Origin: Alphaproteobacteria bacterium
GTDB taxonomy: Bacteria > Pseudomonadota > Alphaproteobacteria > GCA-2731375
Assembly: GCA_029937535.1 (NCBI GenBank)
Contig: JAPYPT010000021.1
Coordinates: forward strand, 1-32,412
DNA: 32,412 nt
Reading direction: 5' to 3'
Position 1 is the first letter of the stretch. Every line of letters starts with the position of its first letter. The translations under genes and the position numbers were made by a program. Positions 30,251-32,412 of the stretch are shown here, piece after piece. A model generated the notes under the pieces. That model was not told the DNA's origin and did not search any database. It saw nothing but the letters and a program-made list of their open reading frames with translations.

Positions 30251-32077
30251 ATGAACTGGCGGAAAGGGACGATTTACGTCCTTTTGGCCGCCCTGCTGTC
30301 GTTGCCACACTTGGCGCAAGCGGCTTCGCGGGATCAGTACGGGCGTTATCACGCCCTGGTCATCGGCAACGACGACTACGCCCATTTGCCCAAACTGAAC
30401 ACGGCGGTGAGCGATGCCATCGCAACAGCTGGGTTGCTACGGAGCAAGTACGACTTCGATGTGACCCTGTTGTTGAATGCCACTCAAGCTCAAACTTTGA
30501 ATTTTGTCGACTGGCTAAAAAGCGAGCTGACCGCCAAGGACCGGCTGTTGATCTATTACGCCGGGCACGGCGGGATTGATCGCAAAACCGACACTGGCTA
30601 TTGGCTGCCCATCGATGCGAAGCCTGACGACAAGACCAATTGGATCGCCAACGAAAGCATAACCAAGCTCCTTCGGGCAATGGCGGCCCGCCACGTCATC
30701 GTGATCGCCGATAGCATTTTCTCGGGAACGCAAACCCGCGCCGCCGAGCTTGCGGCCCAGAGCGGGGTTGGCCGGGATGAATGGATCAGGCGCATGGCAA
30801 AGACGCGCGCCCGGACGGCCCTGGTCTCGGGTGGGCTGAAACCGGTGACCGGTACGGGCGGGGGCGGCCATTCCGTATTCGCCAATGCTTTTCTGTCGGC
30901 CCTCCGGGACAACAATGAAGTGCTGGACGGCCAGAGCCTGTTTCAGCGCCTGCGCGGCCGCCTGGCGGTCAAGGCCGATCAGACACCGCGATATGGCACA
31001 ATCCGGCGCGCCGCCCATGAGGGGGGCGATTTTCTGTTCGTACCGCGCATGCTGGCGGCCGAGGCCGAGGCAAAACCGGCCGTGTCTCCAGTGGATTCAA
31101 ACAAAGCTGAGTTGCTATTTTGGGAAACCATCAAGGACAGCCAGGATGCCGAGTCTTATCAAGCCTATCTTGAGCAATATCCAACAGGCTCATTCGCGGT
31201 ATTGGCGCGGGTTCGGCTAAAAAAACTGAAGTCTAGCCAGACGGCGTCATTGGAGCCGGCGATTGTCCTTGAACCTATTGAAGGGATGTTCGTGGCGGTC
31301 AGGAACGCCAACGTCCGTATCACGCCAAATGTGAACGCGGAAAAGGTCGTCACCTTGCGTAAGGGTCGCGAGATTTATGTGCCAGGCAAAGTGACCGGAA
31401 AAAACTGGCTGGCGGTGGACCGGGACGGCAAACGCCTGGGCTATGTGTTTTCAAATCTTCTGCAAGACAGGGAAGTCTTTGAAGCGGCTAGAAACGAAGA
31501 GGTGGCAAAGGGGAAACAAAAGGCGGAGCGTCAGGCGCGGGAGCAAGCCCAAAACAGAGAATCCGCAGCTTGGAAAATGGTTGCCGCAAGCGGCAGCGCC
31601 GCCGCGCTCAGAATCTATCTGCAACAATACCCGGACGGCGCCAATGCATCGCTGGCCCGCTTCCGGCTGGCGGACTTGGAAGCATCCGAGGGAAATGAAA
31701 CCCGGAAGTTAACCATGCGGCAGCCGAAGCCAGCGACAAAGACCGCCAACCCCAGCCGGTTCGATGGGAACTGGACCGCAATGTTGGATGATTGCGGCGT
31801 GAGTTCCTTCGGCGAGCCCATTTCCTATGACTTTGATCTGCGGATAACGTCCGGCAGGTATCATATCAAGGCAACGGCCAATCAAGGTTTCATTGGAAGT
31901 GGAGAGACTCAGGAAATGAGCGGGCCTATTGTTGCCGATGGCCGAATTCGCGTCGCGGTACCTTTCAAAGCGATCCTTCCCGAAGACCCCAATTTGGAAA
32001 TCATACTGAGGCCCGGCGACGGACGGGCCCGGTTGTTATTCGATAAATGCCGCATCTCGCTAACGGCGAAACCATGA
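30251..32077 (+). CDS. Secreted caspase-like protein with catalytic Cys replaced by Ile
   Basis: About 608 residues. Signal peptide MNWRKGTIYVLLAALLSLPHLAQA; then a caspase-fold domain (YHALVIGNDDYAHLPKLNTAVSDA, LLIYYAGHGGID with His 106). The position that should be D-S-C-x-S-G reads IADSIFSGT, so Ile 156 (ATT) replaces the nucleophilic Cys. Next come two copies of a 'YL-x-QYP-x-G-x-x-A-x-LAR-x-RL' repeat (31170 and 31615 region), a bacterial SH3 domain (VRNANVRITPNVNAEKVVTLRKGREIY...WLAVDRDGKRLGYVF), a short charged helix, and a beta-rich C-terminal domain (FDGNWTAMLDDCGVSSFG). The start is uncertain: ATG 30251 has no good ribosome-binding site; a GTG at 30233 is the alternative. Probably a catalytically dead scaffold or binding protein. 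Confidence 0.85.
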   Translation: MNWRKGTIYVLLAALLSLPHLAQAASRDQYGRYHALVIGNDDYAHLPKLNTAVSDAIATAGLLRSKYDFDVTLLLNATQAQTLNFVDWLKSELTAKDRLLIYYAGHGGIDRKTDTGYWLPIDAKPDDKTNWIANESITKLLRAMAARHVIVIADSIFSGTQTRAAELAAQSGVGRDEWIRRMAKTRARTALVSGGLKPVTGTGGGGHSVFANAFLSALRDNNEVLDGQSLFQRLRGRLAVKADQTPRYGTIRRAAHEGGDFLFVPRMLAAEAEAKPAVSPVDSNKAELLFWETIKDSQDAESYQAYLEQYPTGSFAVLARVRLKKLKSSQTASLEPAIVLEPIEGMFVAVRNANVRITPNVNAEKVVTLRKGREIYVPGKVTGKNWLAVDRDGKRLGYVFSNLLQDREVFEAARNEEVAKGKQKAERQAREQAQNRESAAWKMVAASGSAAALRIYLQQYPDGANASLARFRLADLEASEGNETRKLTMRQPKPATKTANPSRFDGNWTAMLDDCGVSSFGEPISYDFDLRITSGRYHIKATANQGFIGSGETQEMSGPIVADGRIRVAVPFKAILPEDPNLEIILRPGDGRARLLFDKCRISLTAKP

Positions 32078-32364
32078 AATGCGATAGCTCTCGTACATTT
32101 CACCAATTGGGCTTTGGTTGAATTATGGCGCCGGCGCACTGTTGATTGCAGCCCGGGCCATGGCAGTGCGCGCGCCGCTCAAGGTGGCTGCTTTACAGCA
32201 AAAATCAAAAAAGGGTTCGTGCCATTTTATGGAAAAGGCTGTTGCCCGAGTCAGTTCAGCATGTAAGAGTTAGATAGCGGCTCCCGGTTCGGGGGTAACG
32301 ATTGACCGGAATTCCAAGCAGAATCAGGCAGCGGACCAACGCATGCCAGAACAAGGGGGACTGA

Positions 32365-32412
32365 ATGAAACACCTGACAATTTTTAGGGCGGCTGTTGCT
32401 GTCACTGTTTTA
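32365..32412 (+). CDS. Start of an exported protein (signal peptide only)
   Basis: ATG at 32365 after AGGGGGA opens MKHLTIFRAAVAVTVL, the beginning of a signal peptide, which runs off the window end. Nothing more can be said of its function. It follows the caspase-like gene after a gap of about 290 bases with no ORF that I trust. Confidence 0.6.
   Translation, partial: MKHLTIFRAAVAVTVL

Noticed and set aside
1-32412. tRNA, rRNA, insertion sequences with transposases, integrases
   Set aside because: None could be recognised by eye on either strand; the AT-rich island has no visible recombinase gene.

Overview
The window is GC-rich, densely coded DNA that looks like an alphaproteobacterial chromosome, probably Rhodospirillales-like. 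The grounds are the codon use, the 'TCATTGCCGGGCTTGACCCGGCAATCCATG' type of intergenic palindrome, and the gene families present. The taxonomic call is an inference from sequence style only. No rRNA, tRNA or CRISPR array was seen.

Left part (1-13.7 kb): after the 3' end of a FAD-dependent oxidoreductase comes a long minus-strand catabolic cluster. In transcription order it encodes a metal-dependent amidohydrolase, an N,N-dimethylformamidase large-subunit-like protein, an inserted toxin/antitoxin pair (toxin broken by an amber codon), a small protein with an in-frame UGA, two tandem paralogues of a family I cannot name, an alpha/beta-hydrolase-domain protein, an enoyl-CoA hydratase, and HyuA and HyuB of the hydantoinase/oxoprolinase family. 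A divergent plus-strand set (cupin, SnoaL-like, FMN-dependent alpha-hydroxyacid oxidase) faces it. Together they suggest breakdown of an amide, imide or hydantoin-like compound through C-N bond hydrolysis and CoA-thioester steps; the substrate is unknown.

The most striking item is at 8911-9429 (minus). The ORF track stops at a TGA, but the frame continues through it as '...AIAD-U-GACSSWSFHDSIELEKRG...' to the end of a UGSC-type (seleno)protein. An 8-bp hairpin with a GUU loop starts 11 nt after the UGA, as expected for a bacterial SECIS. The motif is UGAC rather than UGSC. The next two genes downstream are the unnamed paralogues, giving a candidate three-gene selenoprotein module.

Middle (15.7-20.3 kb): seven closely spaced minus-strand genes encode envelope proteins: a lipoprotein, a coiled-coil periplasmic protein, a small periplasmic protein, a MotA/TolQ/ExbB-like membrane protein, two single-span proteins with periplasmic tails, and a small secreted protein. 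I do not recognise this combination. It may be an undescribed ExbB-like motor system.

Right part (20.5-32.4 kb): a lipoprotein metallo-beta-lactamase-fold hydrolase; a heterodimeric ABC exporter with an asymmetric (one degenerate) ATP site pair; an AT-rich island with a three-gene HigB/HigA-like toxin-antitoxin operon, bounded by a second copy of the exporter's C-terminal codons (DAINEQART, only synonymous differences); an orphan protein; two SDR oxidoreductases (the second frameshifted); a secreted caspase-like protein whose catalytic Cys is Ile; and the first codons of another exported protein.
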